DNA from: Megaustenia siamemsis
Lineage: Eukaryota > Mollusca > Gastropoda > Stylommatophora > Ariophantidae
Direction of reading: 5' to 3'
DNA length: 64,000 nt
Assembly: GCA_032433765.1 (NCBI GenBank)
Contig: JAVIAB010000024.1
Coordinates: forward strand, 8,366,821-8,430,820
The position numbers were made by a program, and so were the translations under genes. The notes beneath the pieces are model-generated. The model ran no database searches, was not told where the DNA came from, and worked only from the letters and a program-made list of their open reading frames with translations. Of the stretch, positions 10,801-24,700 are shown piece after piece (position 1 is the stretch's first letter; each line of letters opens with the position of its first letter).

Positions 10801-13800
10801 TATTCTCTTGTTCATCTCTGTTGTTGATTCACGCAGCTCTTTTGTCTCCTATTCATCTCTTGATTTGATTCACGCTGTCATATGTTCTTCTGTCAATCTC
10901 TTGTGTTGATTCACGCTGATATATATTCTCCTGTTCATCTCTGTTGTTGATTCACGCAGCTCTTTTGTCTCCTATTCATCTCTTGATTTGATTCACGCTG
11001 TCATATGTTCTTCTGTCAATCTCTTGTGTTGATTCACGCTGATATATATTCTCCTGTTCATCTCTGGTGTTGATTCACGCTGCCATATGTTCTTCTGTCC
11101 ATCTCTTGTGTTGATTCACGCTGCCATATGTTCTTCTGTCCATCTCTTGTGTTGATTCACGCTGCCATATGTTCTTCTGTCCATTCTTTTGTTGATTCAC
11201 GCTGCCATATGTTCTTCTGTCAATCTCTTGTGTTGATTCACGCTGTCATATGTTCTTCTGTCAATCTCTTGTGTTGATTCACGCTGATATATATTCTCCT
11301 GTTCATCTCTGGTGTTGATTAACGCTGCCATATGTTCTTCTGTCCATCTCTTGTGTTGATTTATGCTGCCATATGTTCTCCTGACCATATCTAGTGTTGA
11401 TTCACGCTGCCATATGTTCTCCTGACCATATCTTGTGTTGATTCAAGGTGCCATATATTCTCCTGACCATCTCTTGTGTTCATTCAAGGTGCCATATATT
11501 CTCCTGTCCATATCTTGTGTTGATTCACGCTGCCATATGTTCTTCTGTTTATCTCCTGTGTTGATTCACGCTGCCATATGTTCTTCTGTTTATCTCTTGT
11601 GTTGATTCACGCTGCTATATGTTCTTCTGTTTATCTCTTGTGTTGATTCACGCTGCCATATGTTCTTCTGTTTATCTCTTGTGTTGATTCACGCTGCCAT
11701 ATGTTCTTCTGTTTATCTCTTGTGTTGATTCACGCTGCCATATGTTCTTCTGTTTATCTCTTGTGTTGATTCACGCTGCCATATGTTCTTCTGTCCATCT
11801 CTTGTGTTCATTCACGCTGCCATATGTTCTCCTGACCATATCTGGTGTTGATTCCCGCTGCCATATGTTCTCCTGACCATCTCTTGTGTTGATTCACGCT
11901 GCCATATGTTCTCCTGTCCATCTCTTGTGTTCATTCACGCTGCCATATGTTCTCCTGACCATATCTTGTGTTGATTCAAGGTGCCATATATTCTCCTGAC
12001 CATATCTTGTGTTGATTCACGCTGCCATATGTTCTTCTGTCCATCTCTTGTGTTGATTCACGCTGCCATATGTTCTTCTGTCCATCTCTTGTGTTGATTC
12101 ACGCTGCCATATGTTCTTCTGACCATATCTTGTGTTGATTCACGCTGCCATATGTTCTCCTGTCCATCTCTTGTGTTCATTCACGCTGCCATATGTTCTC
12201 CTGACCATCTCTTGTGTTGATTCACGCTGCCATATGTTCTTCTGTCCATCTCTTGTGTTCATTCACGCTGCCATATGTTCTCCTGACCATCTCTTGTGTT
12301 GATTCACGCTGCCATATGTTCTCCTGTACATCTCTTGTGTTCATTCACGCTGCCATATGTTCTCCTGTCCATCTCTTGTGTTGATTTATGCTGCCATATG
12401 TTCTCCTGTCCATCTCTTGTGTTGATTTATGCTGCCATATGTTCTCCTGTCCATCTCTTGTGTTCATTCACGCTGCCATATGTTCTCCTGTCCATCTCTT
12501 GTGTTCATTCAAACTGCCATATGTTCTCCTGTCCATCTCTTGTGTTCATTCACGCTGCCGTATGTTCTCCTGTCCATCTCTTGTGTTCATTCAAACTGCC
12601 ATATGTTCTCCTGTCCATCTCTTGTGTTGATTTATGCTGCCATATGTTCTCCTGTCCATCTCTTGTGTTCATTCACGCTGCCATATGTTCTCCTGTCCAT
12701 CTCTTGTGTTGATTTATGCTGCCATATGTTCTCCTGTCCATCTCTTGTGTTCATTCACGCTGCCATATGTTCTCCTGACCATATCTTGTGTTGATTTATG
12801 CTGCCATATGTTCTCCTGTCCATCTCTTGTGTTGATTCACGCTGCCATATGTTCTCCTGTCCATCTCTTGTGTTGATTCACGCTGCCATATGTTCTCCTG
12901 TCCATCTCTTGTGTTGATTTATGCTGCCATATGTTCTCCTGTCCATCTCTTGTGTTCATTCACGCTGCCATATGTTCTCCTGTCCATCTCTTGTGTTGAT
13001 TTATGCTGCCATATGTTCTCCTGTCCATCTCTTGTGTTCATTCACGCTGCCATATGTTCTCCTGTCCATCTCTTGTGTTGATTTATGCTGCCATATGTTC
13101 TCCTGTCCATCTCTTGTGTTCATTCACGCTGCCATATGTTCTCCTGACCATATCTTGTGTTGATTTATGCTGCCATATGTTCTCCTGTTCATCTCTTGTG
13201 TTGATTCACGCTGCCATATGTTCTCCTGTCCATCTCTTGTGTTGATTTATGCTGCCATATGTTCTCCTGTCCATCTCTTGTGTTGATTCACGCTGCCATA
13301 TGTTCTCCTGTCCATCTCTTGTGTTGATTCACGCTGCCATATGTTCTCCTGTCCATCTCTTGTGTTGATTCACGCTGCCATATGTTCTTCTGTCCATCTC
13401 TTGTGTTGATTCACGCTGCCATATGTTCTTCTGTCCATTTCTTGTGTTCATTCACGCTGCCATATGTTCTCCTGTCCATTTCTTGTGTTGATTCACGCTG
13501 CCATATGTTCTCCTGTCCATTTCTTGTGTTGATTCACGCTGCCATATGTTCTCCTGTCCATTTCTTGTGTTGATTCACGCTGCCATATGTTCTCCTGTCC
13601 ATTTCTTGTGTTGATTCACGCTGCCATATGTTCTTCTGTCCATCTCTTGTGTTGATTCACGCTGCCATATGTTCTTCTGTCCATCTCTTGTGTTGATTCA
13701 CCCTGCCATATGTTCTCCTGTCCATCTCTTGTGTTCATTCACGCTGCCATATGTTCTTCTGTCCATCTCTTGTGTTGGTTCATTGCGGCCATATGTTCTT

Positions 13801-15636
13801 CTGTCCATATCTTGTGTTGATTCGCGCTGCCATATATTCTCCTGACCATCTCTTGTGTTGATTCACGCTGCCATATATAATCCTGACCATCTCTTGTGTT
13901 GATTCACGCTGCCATATGTTCTCCTGACCATCTCTTGTGTTGATTCACGCTGCCATATGTTCTCCTGTCCATCTCTTGTGTTGATTTATGCTGCCATATG
14001 TTGTCCTGTCCATCTCTTGTGTTGATTCACGCTGCCATATGTTCTCCTGTCCATCTCTTGTGTTGATTCACGCTGCCATATGTTCTCCTGACCATCTCTT
14101 GTGTTGATTCACGCTGCCACATGTTCTCCTGACCATCTCTTGTGTTGATTCACGCTGCCACATGTTCTTCTGTCCAACTCTTGTGTTGATTTACGCTGCC
14201 ATATGTTCTCCTGTCCATCTCTTGTATTAATTCACGCTGCCATATGTTCTCCTGTCCATCTCTTGTATTAATTCACGCTGCCATATGTTCTCCTGTCCAT
14301 CTCTTGTATTAATTTACGCTGCCATATGTTCTCCTGTCCATTTCTTGTATTAATTCACGCTGCCATATGTTCTCCTGTCCATCTCTTGTATTAATTCACG
14401 CTGCCATATGTTCTCCTGACCATCTCTTGTGTTGATTCACGCTGCCACATGTTCTCCTGACCATCTCTTGTGTTCATTCACGCTACCATATGTTCTCCTG
14501 ACCATCTTTTGTGTTGATTCACGCTGCCATATGTTCTCCTGACCATATCTTGTGTTGATTCACGCTGCCACATGTTCTCCTGACCATCTCTTGTGTTGAT
14601 TCACGCTGCCATATGTTCTCCTGACCATCTCTTGTGTTGATTCACGCTGCCACATGTTCTCCTGACCATCTCTTTATGGTGTCATTATGCTCGTCTCTAC
14701 TTCTGCTTCGTTTACCATGCATTTCTATAAAAAAAGATGACGTATGTTATTACGTCTTTTTACGTGTCACAAAAATATCAATTGTTCTGTTCCAATTGTG
14801 CTGATTGCTTCTGTCTTTATTTTCAGCCATTTCATAACTTCATTTTCTCTTTTCTTCTCTGTTCACTATATACTTTAATTATTGGATAATAATGTACATG
14901 CTACGTATTGATTTTTATTCTTTATTTTCTAATTTAGTGCCTGTATCTCGACAACAAACGACGGGTAGATATATCAATTTATTTTTCTCCCTTTTATTCA
15001 TAATGTTAAATGTTTTTATGTGAGTATAAATATCATGCATTTTTAATATACCCATATATACATAGCCATTGTAAGTATTACAACTAATTTCTACTGTATT
15101 TTCCATCACTTATTTTGGCTTGCATTCCCGAACACTCCATGTCGTTTCAAACTACCTTGATGTTGACGTGTGTTTAATGTCATCATTATCACCACTATTT
15201 ACATAGACACCAACGATATTAATTTTGTTCGCCATATTTTTGTCTTCTATTCACTTCATCAACGTATTCACCCGCCCCTTCTCTTTTCATTACTTTTCTG
15301 AAGCCAACATCCAGTTCTGGTGTCACTGACGTCACATCACGCTACCTACGTCACACACTATCATCAATCCCAAGACAACAATCATTTCTTCTGTCCATAA
15401 TTTATTACTTCAATCATCATCATTGTGTGCCATACAGGTTGAGGTAGGCGAGCATGTCTTCCCAGAATTCTCTGTCCTCACTGCATCCAATCAGTGATGT
15501 TCCTGTTTATTGTGTAACAACACCACACTATCAAGAATCTTCTCACTTTCTGGTCAACGATATCTTTTTCCTTCTATTTTGACAGCTGCAGCCATAAATA
15601 CCAAGTTTCCTCTTGTCATTATGTGCCAGACACACA

Positions 15637-15715
<79 letters not shown>

Positions 15716-18700
15716 GATTGATATTGAATAATGATATTGAATATATAGCATTGACCCCTTTAAGAATGTCCTCGTTGGTTTTTTATTTCAAATCATAGCA
15801 AATCTCTAGTAACACAATAACTCCCTCCCCCCCCCCCCCTCGCCAACAAGGTATTTCTTCAAACATCGTCACAAATCACGTGATATCAATAATTTGCTGT
15901 GAACAAAAAAAAAATATCTATCTTTATCTGACATCTGATGAAAACAAACATAACATTTCTCATAACTAATCTGTTCAACTAGCATAACTCAATAAATGGG
16001 ATCAACAGTGTGGTATGTGAATATCCCTCAATCAACAATTAGTTGGCATCAGTTATTTATTTGTTAATATAAAAAAAGTAAAGTACCCCCGTCACGTCAA
16101 ATGGCGTATAGGAGATATGGTGTTAGTGACCATACATTTTACAGACCTTCAGCACATGATTTTTGGGATAATGTGGTCGGTATTACGCCTGTGCCGCTTT
16201 GCTTTCCCAGAAAAAAATCTGGTCCCCATTTAAGGCTGGGTGAACCGGAAGCCGTCGGTTTGGAAAGAACCCTACCTTTTGTCCTTTGTAGTCCAGTTCA
16301 CTAACCACTGAATTATCGCGCCCCCCTATTTGTTAATATGTTAATTAATAAATCTCACTAAATGGAATCAATCATTTAGTTGTCTTTATCATCTCTACGA
16401 TCTACTTTACATGGCATCCGTGATTTATTATGTCTTATTCACTACATGAACAACTATTTCCAGCAATAAAATCAACTCTTAAATCAATCAACTCTTAAAT
16501 CAATCGATTCTTAAATCAATCAACTCTTAAATCAATCAACTCTGAAATCAAACAACTCTTAAATCAATCAACTCTTAAATCAATCGATTCTTAAATCAAT
16601 CGATTCTTAAATCAATCAAATCTTAAATCAATCGATTCTTAAATCAATCAACTTTTAAATCAATCAACTCTTAAATCAATCAACTCTTAAATCAATCGAT
16701 TCTTAAATCTTAATTTTAAAATCGACGTTCTTATAATCATTATATTAAACATTTTAGCTGTAGAAGTTGACCTCTCCATATTCCTTCCATTTAACTATTC
16801 TTACACCAATCAAGAGGCGGAATTTAAAAAAATAAGAAAAATGTTATATAATAATTTAAAAAACGGTAAACATTGAATAAGCATTCGTGTTGTGTTTTTA
16901 CTTTTGATCAATTAATTGATGTATACAAGGCAATATTCATCTTTTCTGACAACACACACATACATGGTACATAACCTCTTCTCCTTCTTCTTTTCAGCTC
17001 CCTCTGCCCCCTATGGAGCATAAGTCTTCAACAAACACTTTCCAAGCCGTTCTGTTTCTTGCATTCTTTTCAGATCGGTCCATGTCTTCCTCATCATCTT
17101 CATCTCTGCTTCCATCTGCCTTCTCCAAGAATTCCTTGGTCTTCCTCTTTGTCTTTTCCCCTGGAGATTAAAAAAAGGGTATATTGTGTAATACTCTCAG
17201 CTGGCTTCCGTAGTGTGTGTCCTATCCAGCGCCATTGTCTTCGCTGTATCTTTTTACCCACTGGTATTTGACTGGTACATTTCCATAATTCTATGTTAAT
17301 GATTTTGTCTTGCCATTTCCATCCTTTTATTCTGCGAAAACATCCATTAATGAAAATCTGTATCTTCATGATTGTTATAATTTAGTTATTTTCCATGTTT
17401 CACAGCCATACAATAAGACTGACTTAACATTTGAGTTCAAAATTGATATTGAAGTTTTTAGCCTAATTTCTTTGGACTTACATATATTTCCCAGTGCAAC
17501 AAATGCCCCTCTTGCTTTTTATATCTTTATTTTGGTATCATTATCTGTTCCTCCTTCTTTGTCTATATTACTGCCCAGATATTTGAAAGATTGTACGTCT
17601 AGTAGTGGTATTTCTCCTATTTTTATTTGGTTATTACCAACTGCATTAATTCTCATAATTTTGATCCTATCTCTATTTATTGTCAGCCCCATCGGTTGAG
17701 ATCTCTCATCATTTTATCTTGCCTCTGTTGATGGTTGTGAATGTGGTACATATATCAGTTTACATTTATTGTGTTAATAAACATTTATTTCATCATTTAT
17801 CTCATAGTAATGTCATATATTAGTATGCGGCAATCATTAATCTCAGGTATATAATCAATAAGTATTTGGACATTAGGTTTCATCAGTCATCATATAAATG
17901 AGGCAATCATTTACTCTGTCAGTATTTGATTAATCCATTAATCGTGTCATGGCATCAATATGTAGACTCATTTCCGATTATTATTTTTTCATTCATCCTG
18001 ACGTTATCATTTTTTAAAATCACAACCTGCAATCCTAAATAATTGCAGTAATTGACATATACATGGCAGTAGTTGATCATAAATAACAGTAATTGACATA
18101 TACATGGCAGTAGTTGATCATAAACAACAGTAATTGACATATACTTGGCAGCAGTTGATCATAAACGACAGTAATTGACTCATACATGACAGTAATTGAC
18201 ATATACATGGCAGTAGTTGATCATAAATTACAGTAATTGACTCATAAACGACAGTAATTGACATATACATGGCAGTAGTTGATCATAAATGACAGTAATT
18301 GACATATAAATGGCAGTAGTTGATCATAAACGACAGTAATTGACCCATAAATGGCAGTAATTTACCCATAAATGGGAGTAATTGACCCATAAATGGCAGT
18401 AATTGACCCATAAATGGCAGTAATTGGCCCATAAACGACAGTGATTGACTAATAAATGGCAGTAATTGATCCATAAATGGCAGTAATTGACAAATAAACG
18501 ACAGTTATTGACTCATAAATGACAGTAATTGACCCATAAATGGCAGTAATTGACCCATAAATGGCAGTAATTGACCCATAAACAACAGTAATTGACTCAT
18601 AAGTGACAGTAATTGACCCATAAATGACAGTAATTGACCCATACATGACAGTAATTGACCCATAAATGGCAGAAATAGCTAAATCTGGTAATTTACAATT

Positions 18701-21700
18701 CAGGATCTCAAGTATGGCATGAATACAACGGCACATGCTACACGGTTCTAGAAGGTCTTGGACGTCAGGATCATGCGATTTATCGATGCAGCCAACTAGG
18801 TGAGTGTCTCTAACACTCAGAGAGATATAATTTTACCAACATTGTATTTGGTTATTGCTATGAACATTGTATTTGGTTATTGCTATGAACATTGTATTTG
18901 GTTATTGCTATGAACATAGTGTGTCATACATAAATAGTTTATTTAATTTTTATTATCAACATTATATCCATTATTATTATCAACATCATTACGGTGTTCA
19001 GTACAACCAACTTTGCCAAAATCTCTATTTTGCTTCTCTCAAATGAGAGACTTGATATGACGAAAGAAGTACACGTATAAAACATAACAATTAATTTAAA
19101 ATTTAATATTTTACTTTTGTTCTAAAATGAAATAGAATTATAAAAGGCAGGCACCCAAATGATAACAAATACATCAAGGAATTAAACAAAAAGCACAACA
19201 AAGTTATCCACAAAGAAAATCAGAGCCTCAAAACAACGATAGTGCAAAGATAGTTAAAACAGGTGTAGGAATTCTAATAACTTGGAAGTCTAGAGATATA
19301 ATAATGCCGAAAAGGCGGAAATAGATTTTAAAGTGAACATGGTTTAGTAAAAAAAAAAACCGTGGTTTCCATTTCATGAAAGATGGCGACCATAATTGTA
19401 GACCTGTAGAGAGTGACATCACTAAAGCCGTTGACAGTTATTGAGTTACAGTGCGAGTCATCATCATTGCATATTATAAAGACTAATTCATGAAATATAT
19501 AATGTGGTTTATGACTTATGACTATCATCATCATCATCAAGTACCGGGCCTACTGGTGTAGGTGATCATGTCTCTCCACAACCTTCGATCTCGACAGCTA
19601 TTTATCATTTCTGTTGTTGACCTTCTGCCAAGCCATTCTCTTAAGCTGTCTGGTATTTTTTCTCTTTGCTTCCCTCTATCTCTTCGTCCCACAATTTTTA
19701 CAGTTATTCTCTTCTCATTACATGGCCAAAATATGATGATTGTTTCTTCCTAATATTAGAAATGAGCTCTCTTTTTGCTTGACCTCTCTCCGAACATCTC
19801 CATTACTCTTCTTAGCTGTCCATGGTACGCTCAATATTCTTCTGTAAAACCACATTTCTACAGACTCCAGTGATTTTCTTGTCTGTTGTCCTATTGTCCA
19901 TGATTCGCATCCATATGTTAAGAGTGGCTCTACGTAGCATTTAAGAACTCTTTTTCTTGTTTCTATTGTCAAAAATGGATTGCATAGTATCTTCCTCATT
20001 TTTTGGAAATCCGCTTTTGCCTGAACCATTCTGCATCTCACCTCTTTTGTACATCTTCCGTCTGAGGTTAACAAAGTTCCCAAATACTTATGACTATAGA
20101 ATTGTATAGAAAACAATATGTGTTGCTGTTATTATATACCACACGACTTTGTCGGATGTCAAGGTCGAAAGGATACGATTTGACTTGAAGGTGTATTAAA
20201 AAGTGAACGAGACGGCCTAATAATAATAATCAACTAACAGCAGTAAGATTAACAACAAACATAACGTAGAGAAATTATTAATAGGTTCAACGTAATTGAA
20301 GATAAACCAACGAGCGCTAAATCCTGTATCATTAACAAGCACCATCCTAACAAAGAATTTACACTATTCCTTTAGTCCTTTTCAAAATGCATGCTCTTCT
20401 TCAAAATGTTATAACTTAATAGCCGTTTCGTTTCAATTGTTGGAATGTTGTATACAAACTGTTATTTCCATGCCTCTATAAACAACATTAAAAAACATTG
20501 GAAACAAACAGATAATTTTCTATTTTGACTTATTTGTGGTATATAAAAATAAACACACATAATGATACCAGTGAAAAAAAAAATGTTTACAGTTTCTACT
20601 GGTCAACCTTACATGCACACTTTTCATACGCACGAACCACGTCGCACTTTGAACTGAACAGGGAAGCTTAAACTTCCTACGTGGTCTCACTCATTTACAA
20701 AAGACGTAAAATAAAGGACTTACATTCTTTACAATGAACTTAAAGATGGAATTCGTTACACTTCAAAACATCGAAAAAAAGATTTACAAAATTTCTTCAG
20801 AGAGAGAGTAAACGTGGGATTATTGATAGTTCCTTATGAAACCACGAGAAGAGAACAATGCATAGATTTAGGATTAAAAATACGGTCATTTTATAGCTGG
20901 GCCCAATATGTGAATATTGATACCCAAGGTAAACACAGAAGGGAGAAAGAAAAGAACTATTAGATAATTTTGACAAAGACCTTATAAGAAGACACGTTTT
21001 TTATGTTTGCTTTGAATGAAGCATTGACACTTAGAAAATATAAGACTAGGCTGAGAATGAACAAGGTATTGAAGTTTAAAAATCTACACTATGAAAAGTT
21101 GTATGAAGTGAGAGCTTCACCTTTAGAAAGTAAATTGTGGACAAAGAAAAAAACATCATTTGTGAGAAGCTACGTCTAGTAGATACGAGGATCAAGTATT
21201 TACGTGAAGTCAATGAAATGCCTCAAGTCGGTTATGAAATTGTACATTTAGATGAAACATGGATCAATGCTCACCACACAAGTGAAAAGGAATCCAGTTA
21301 TCAGATGAAAATGATACCAAAATAAGAATATCATAGGCAAGTGGAGCTTTTGTTGCACTGGGAAACATATGGAAGTCCAAATTAGGTTAAATACAAAAAT
21401 AAAAATGTTCAACTCCAATTGTTAAGTCAGTTCTATTATATGGCTGTGAAACATGGAGAACAACAAAATTGACAGTCATGAAGATACAGACTTTCATGGA
21501 TGATTGCACATAATAAAAGGATGGAAGTGGCAGGACAGAATCACTAACATAGAATTATGGAAATGAACCAGTCAAATACCGGGGGATAATGAAAGACAGC
21601 GAAGACGATGGCGATGGATAGGACACACACTGCGGAAGCCAACTGAGAGTATTACACAACATGCCCTTTTTTGAAATCCCCAGGGTAAATGACAAAGAGG

Positions 21701-24700
21701 ACGGCCAAGAAATTCTTGGAGAAGACAGATAGAAGCAGAGATGACGATGATGAGGAAGACATGGAATGATCTTAAAAGAATGGCAAGAAACAGAACGACA
21801 TGGAGATTGTTTTTTGAAGACTATGCTCCACAGGGAGTTGAAAGGGAGAAGAAGTTATCAGATGGAAGTATTAAAAGATCGGTACCTAGCAGCAAAGTGC
21901 AGCGCTTGATAGTTGCACGAGCAGTCAAAAAAATAAAGTAAAGTACCCCCGTCACGCCAAGTGGCGTATAGGAAAAATGGTGTTAGTGACCATACATTTT
22001 AGAGACCTTCGGCACATGATTTTTGGGGTAATGTGGTCGGTATTACGTCCGTGCCGCTTTACTTTCCCAGACAAAAAATCCGGTACCCATTAAAGACTGG
22101 GTGAACCGTAAGCCGTCGGTTGGGATCGAACCCTACCTCTTATCCTTTGTAGTCCAGTTCACTAACCACTGAGCTATCGCGGCTCGAAGTTGCACATGCA
22201 GTAGCTGACATAATGGACTGTTGCAGAATGTTGAACTAAATTTAATTGTTCACAATAGACCGACAATTGAGACTATCATTCCGAGGTGAACGGGCAAATA
22301 TTCAGAGAGTGGGTTGGGAAAACTATTCTTCCAACATTAGATCGACCCTCTTGTTTAATAATGGACAATGAATCATACCACAGCGTATCTGCACATGAAG
22401 GTGAAATCTCGATATCATCGACAACAAAAGATGGAATAAAGATGTGGCTCACGCAGGACCATGTACAATTTAACGACATGTACCTGAAACCTGAATTGCT
22501 TCCCCTTGTGAAGCAGACACAATAGACAAGACATTTCATATAGACAAGTTAATACGAGAACATGGTTATAGATGTTTGAGACTACCATCCACACTTCAAT
22601 TCTATAGAACAAGTTTGGGCAAAACTCAAAGGTCAAGTAGGTGCTCACAATAAAACCTTCAAATTATGCGATGTTAAGCCACTTACAAATAACACCCTCT
22701 TAAAGATAGGCACAGATTAATGGGAAAAATGTGAGGACCATGTGATGCGTGAAGAAGAGGAATATTGGAAAAAAGGATGGTGTGTGGATTGTTCAGCCGA
22801 AAGCAGTAATCAACATGTTAGACTCGCCTGAATCTGAATGAGAATAATTACTCTGAAGAAGCCTGCCTCGAAATAAATGTTCTTGCCAGCATGGTACCTT
22901 CAAATTGCAAAACAGGTCCTTTTCATGTCCATTTCAATCATCCAGATTTGACTTCATTACTTAATATAACCAATTATAATTTGTTCATGTTAAAAGACAC
23001 AACAGCCTACTAAAAGTAATATTGGAAGGAAAAATACAAGGTAAAAGAGGCAGAGGCAGACCAAGACTAACATGGACGAGTAACATCAAAAGATGGACAA
23101 GTCAATCTATGACAGCCTGCACCATCAAAGCAAGAAACAGAGTAGAATGGCGATCCATGGTAGCCAACCTTCGTTGCGGAGAAGGTACACGATGATGATG
23201 ATTTTTTTCACAATAAGACATATCCACTAATATTTCCGCTTTTACTATTTACTCCCTTAATTGCTTCTCGTTTCATTGAGACAGTTCGACTAAAAGACGA
23301 ATCCAACGCGCATAATTCTGTACTATTTGTAATAGTTTGATCACATTTTGATGATACGCCTATGCATTATCAAAAGTTAAGAAATTGTTAAGTTTACTGT
23401 AAATTCAATAGACAATGTAAGACCACATGTAGAAAGTCATGGTAAATCGTCCAGGGGTTTCCGAGATATTTGGTGAAAGTTGAAGGCAAGTGTTTTAAAC
23501 GGGCCTATATCAGTTTATAATTCCTATCTTATTGATCAACCAGTTTCCTGTCTTGAGTTAACACATTTCGTTTTGGTGATAGTTATTTGTTCTGACTGCT
23601 CTTAGGCCTAGAGTTCATGTCTTTTGTAGCACTGGAATGGAAGATTCTGTTGGAATTAAGATTATTTTCTGGAAAGTTCATTCGCCTGTAGGATTATTTT
23701 ATTGTTGGACAGCAAAGGTGTTACCTGTACGGTTATGTGACAAGATTGTGTTGCATCTTAATTCTGTTCCTGCTGCTTGTTACTTTTATTGCATGTCTCT
23801 AGACTTTCTAGGTATTTAAATCCTATCTACTCATTAAATTGTTTCTCTTCTGTCCTTATATTGATATCCCTGTTTTTCGTTCGTTGCACGATCTTAATTA
23901 CTTCTGTAGTGCAGTAGTTAAATGAATTTAAATATTTGGGAACTTTTAACCTCAGACGGAAGATGTACAAAACAGGTGAGGTGCAGAATGGCTCAGGCAA
24001 AAGCAGCTTTCCAAAAAATGAGGACGATACAATGCAATCCATTTTTGACAATAGGAACAAGAAAAAGAGTTCTTAAATGTTATGTAGAGCCCATCTTAAC
24101 ATACGGATGTGAATCGTGGACAATAGGACAACAGACAAGAAAAATAACTGGAGTCTGTAGAAATGTGGTTTTACAGAAGAATGTTGAGAATACCATGGAC
24201 AGCTAAGAAGAGTAATGAAAATGTTCTGAAAGAGGTCAAAGCAAAAAGAGAGCTAATTTCCAATATTAGCAAGAAACAGTCATAATTTTTGGCCGCGTAA
24301 TGAGAAGTGAACAACTGGAAAAATTGAAGGACGAAGAGATAGAGGGAAGCATAGAGAAAATATACGAGGCAGCTTAAGAGAATGGCTTGGCAGAAGGTCT
24401 AAACAACAGAAATGATAAATAACTGTTGTGATCGAAAGTTGTGGAGAGACACGATCACCTACGCCAGCAGACCCGGTACTTGATGATGATGATGAGTGCA
24501 GTAATTGATTTTGATTAATGATTTCACTTGAACTTAACACCCGATCTTTGTATTACATAAATGACACAAATACTGTGACAACTATTTGGCTCATGTATTT
24601 ACAAGTACCACCAACTCCTGATTCTCTCATCTCAAAATGTGGTTTATTTGTTTAGATGGCTACTTAAAAGTAGGAACCCCGGTAGCACCGTTGACGATAG

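Larger units (their letters stand above)
20770..22840 (+). pseudogene. DDE_3 transposase, broken copy with nested insertions
   Basis: Follows the transposase at 45,317-46,429 along most of its length but with many stops and frameshifts. The N-terminal helix-turn-helix part is degraded (20,780-21,130). IICEKLRLVDTRIKYLREV and HLDETWINAHHT carry the first catalytic Asp (about 21,250). A LINE end is inserted at 21,308-21,852, then SDGSIKRSVPSSK resumes, then a SINE at 21,926-22,187. IMDNESYH follows with the second Asp (about 22,361). KPELLPLVKQ precedes a mutated C-terminal region in which the catalytic-Glu segment is no longer readable. The end retains REEEEYWKK and SPESE, stop. It lies in intron 2 and is not functional. 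Confidence 0.8.

Noticed and set aside
10790..14680. CRISPR-like array (regular repeats of 41 bp)
   Set aside because: The units have no unique spacers, the context is a eukaryotic intron and no cas genes are present; it is a minisatellite.
17059..17699. Plus-strand frames of 70 and 129 codons
   Set aside because: Shadows of a minus-strand LINE fragment.
21137..22525. Several short separate genes
   Set aside because: They are fragments of one transposase split by inserted LINE and SINE copies.
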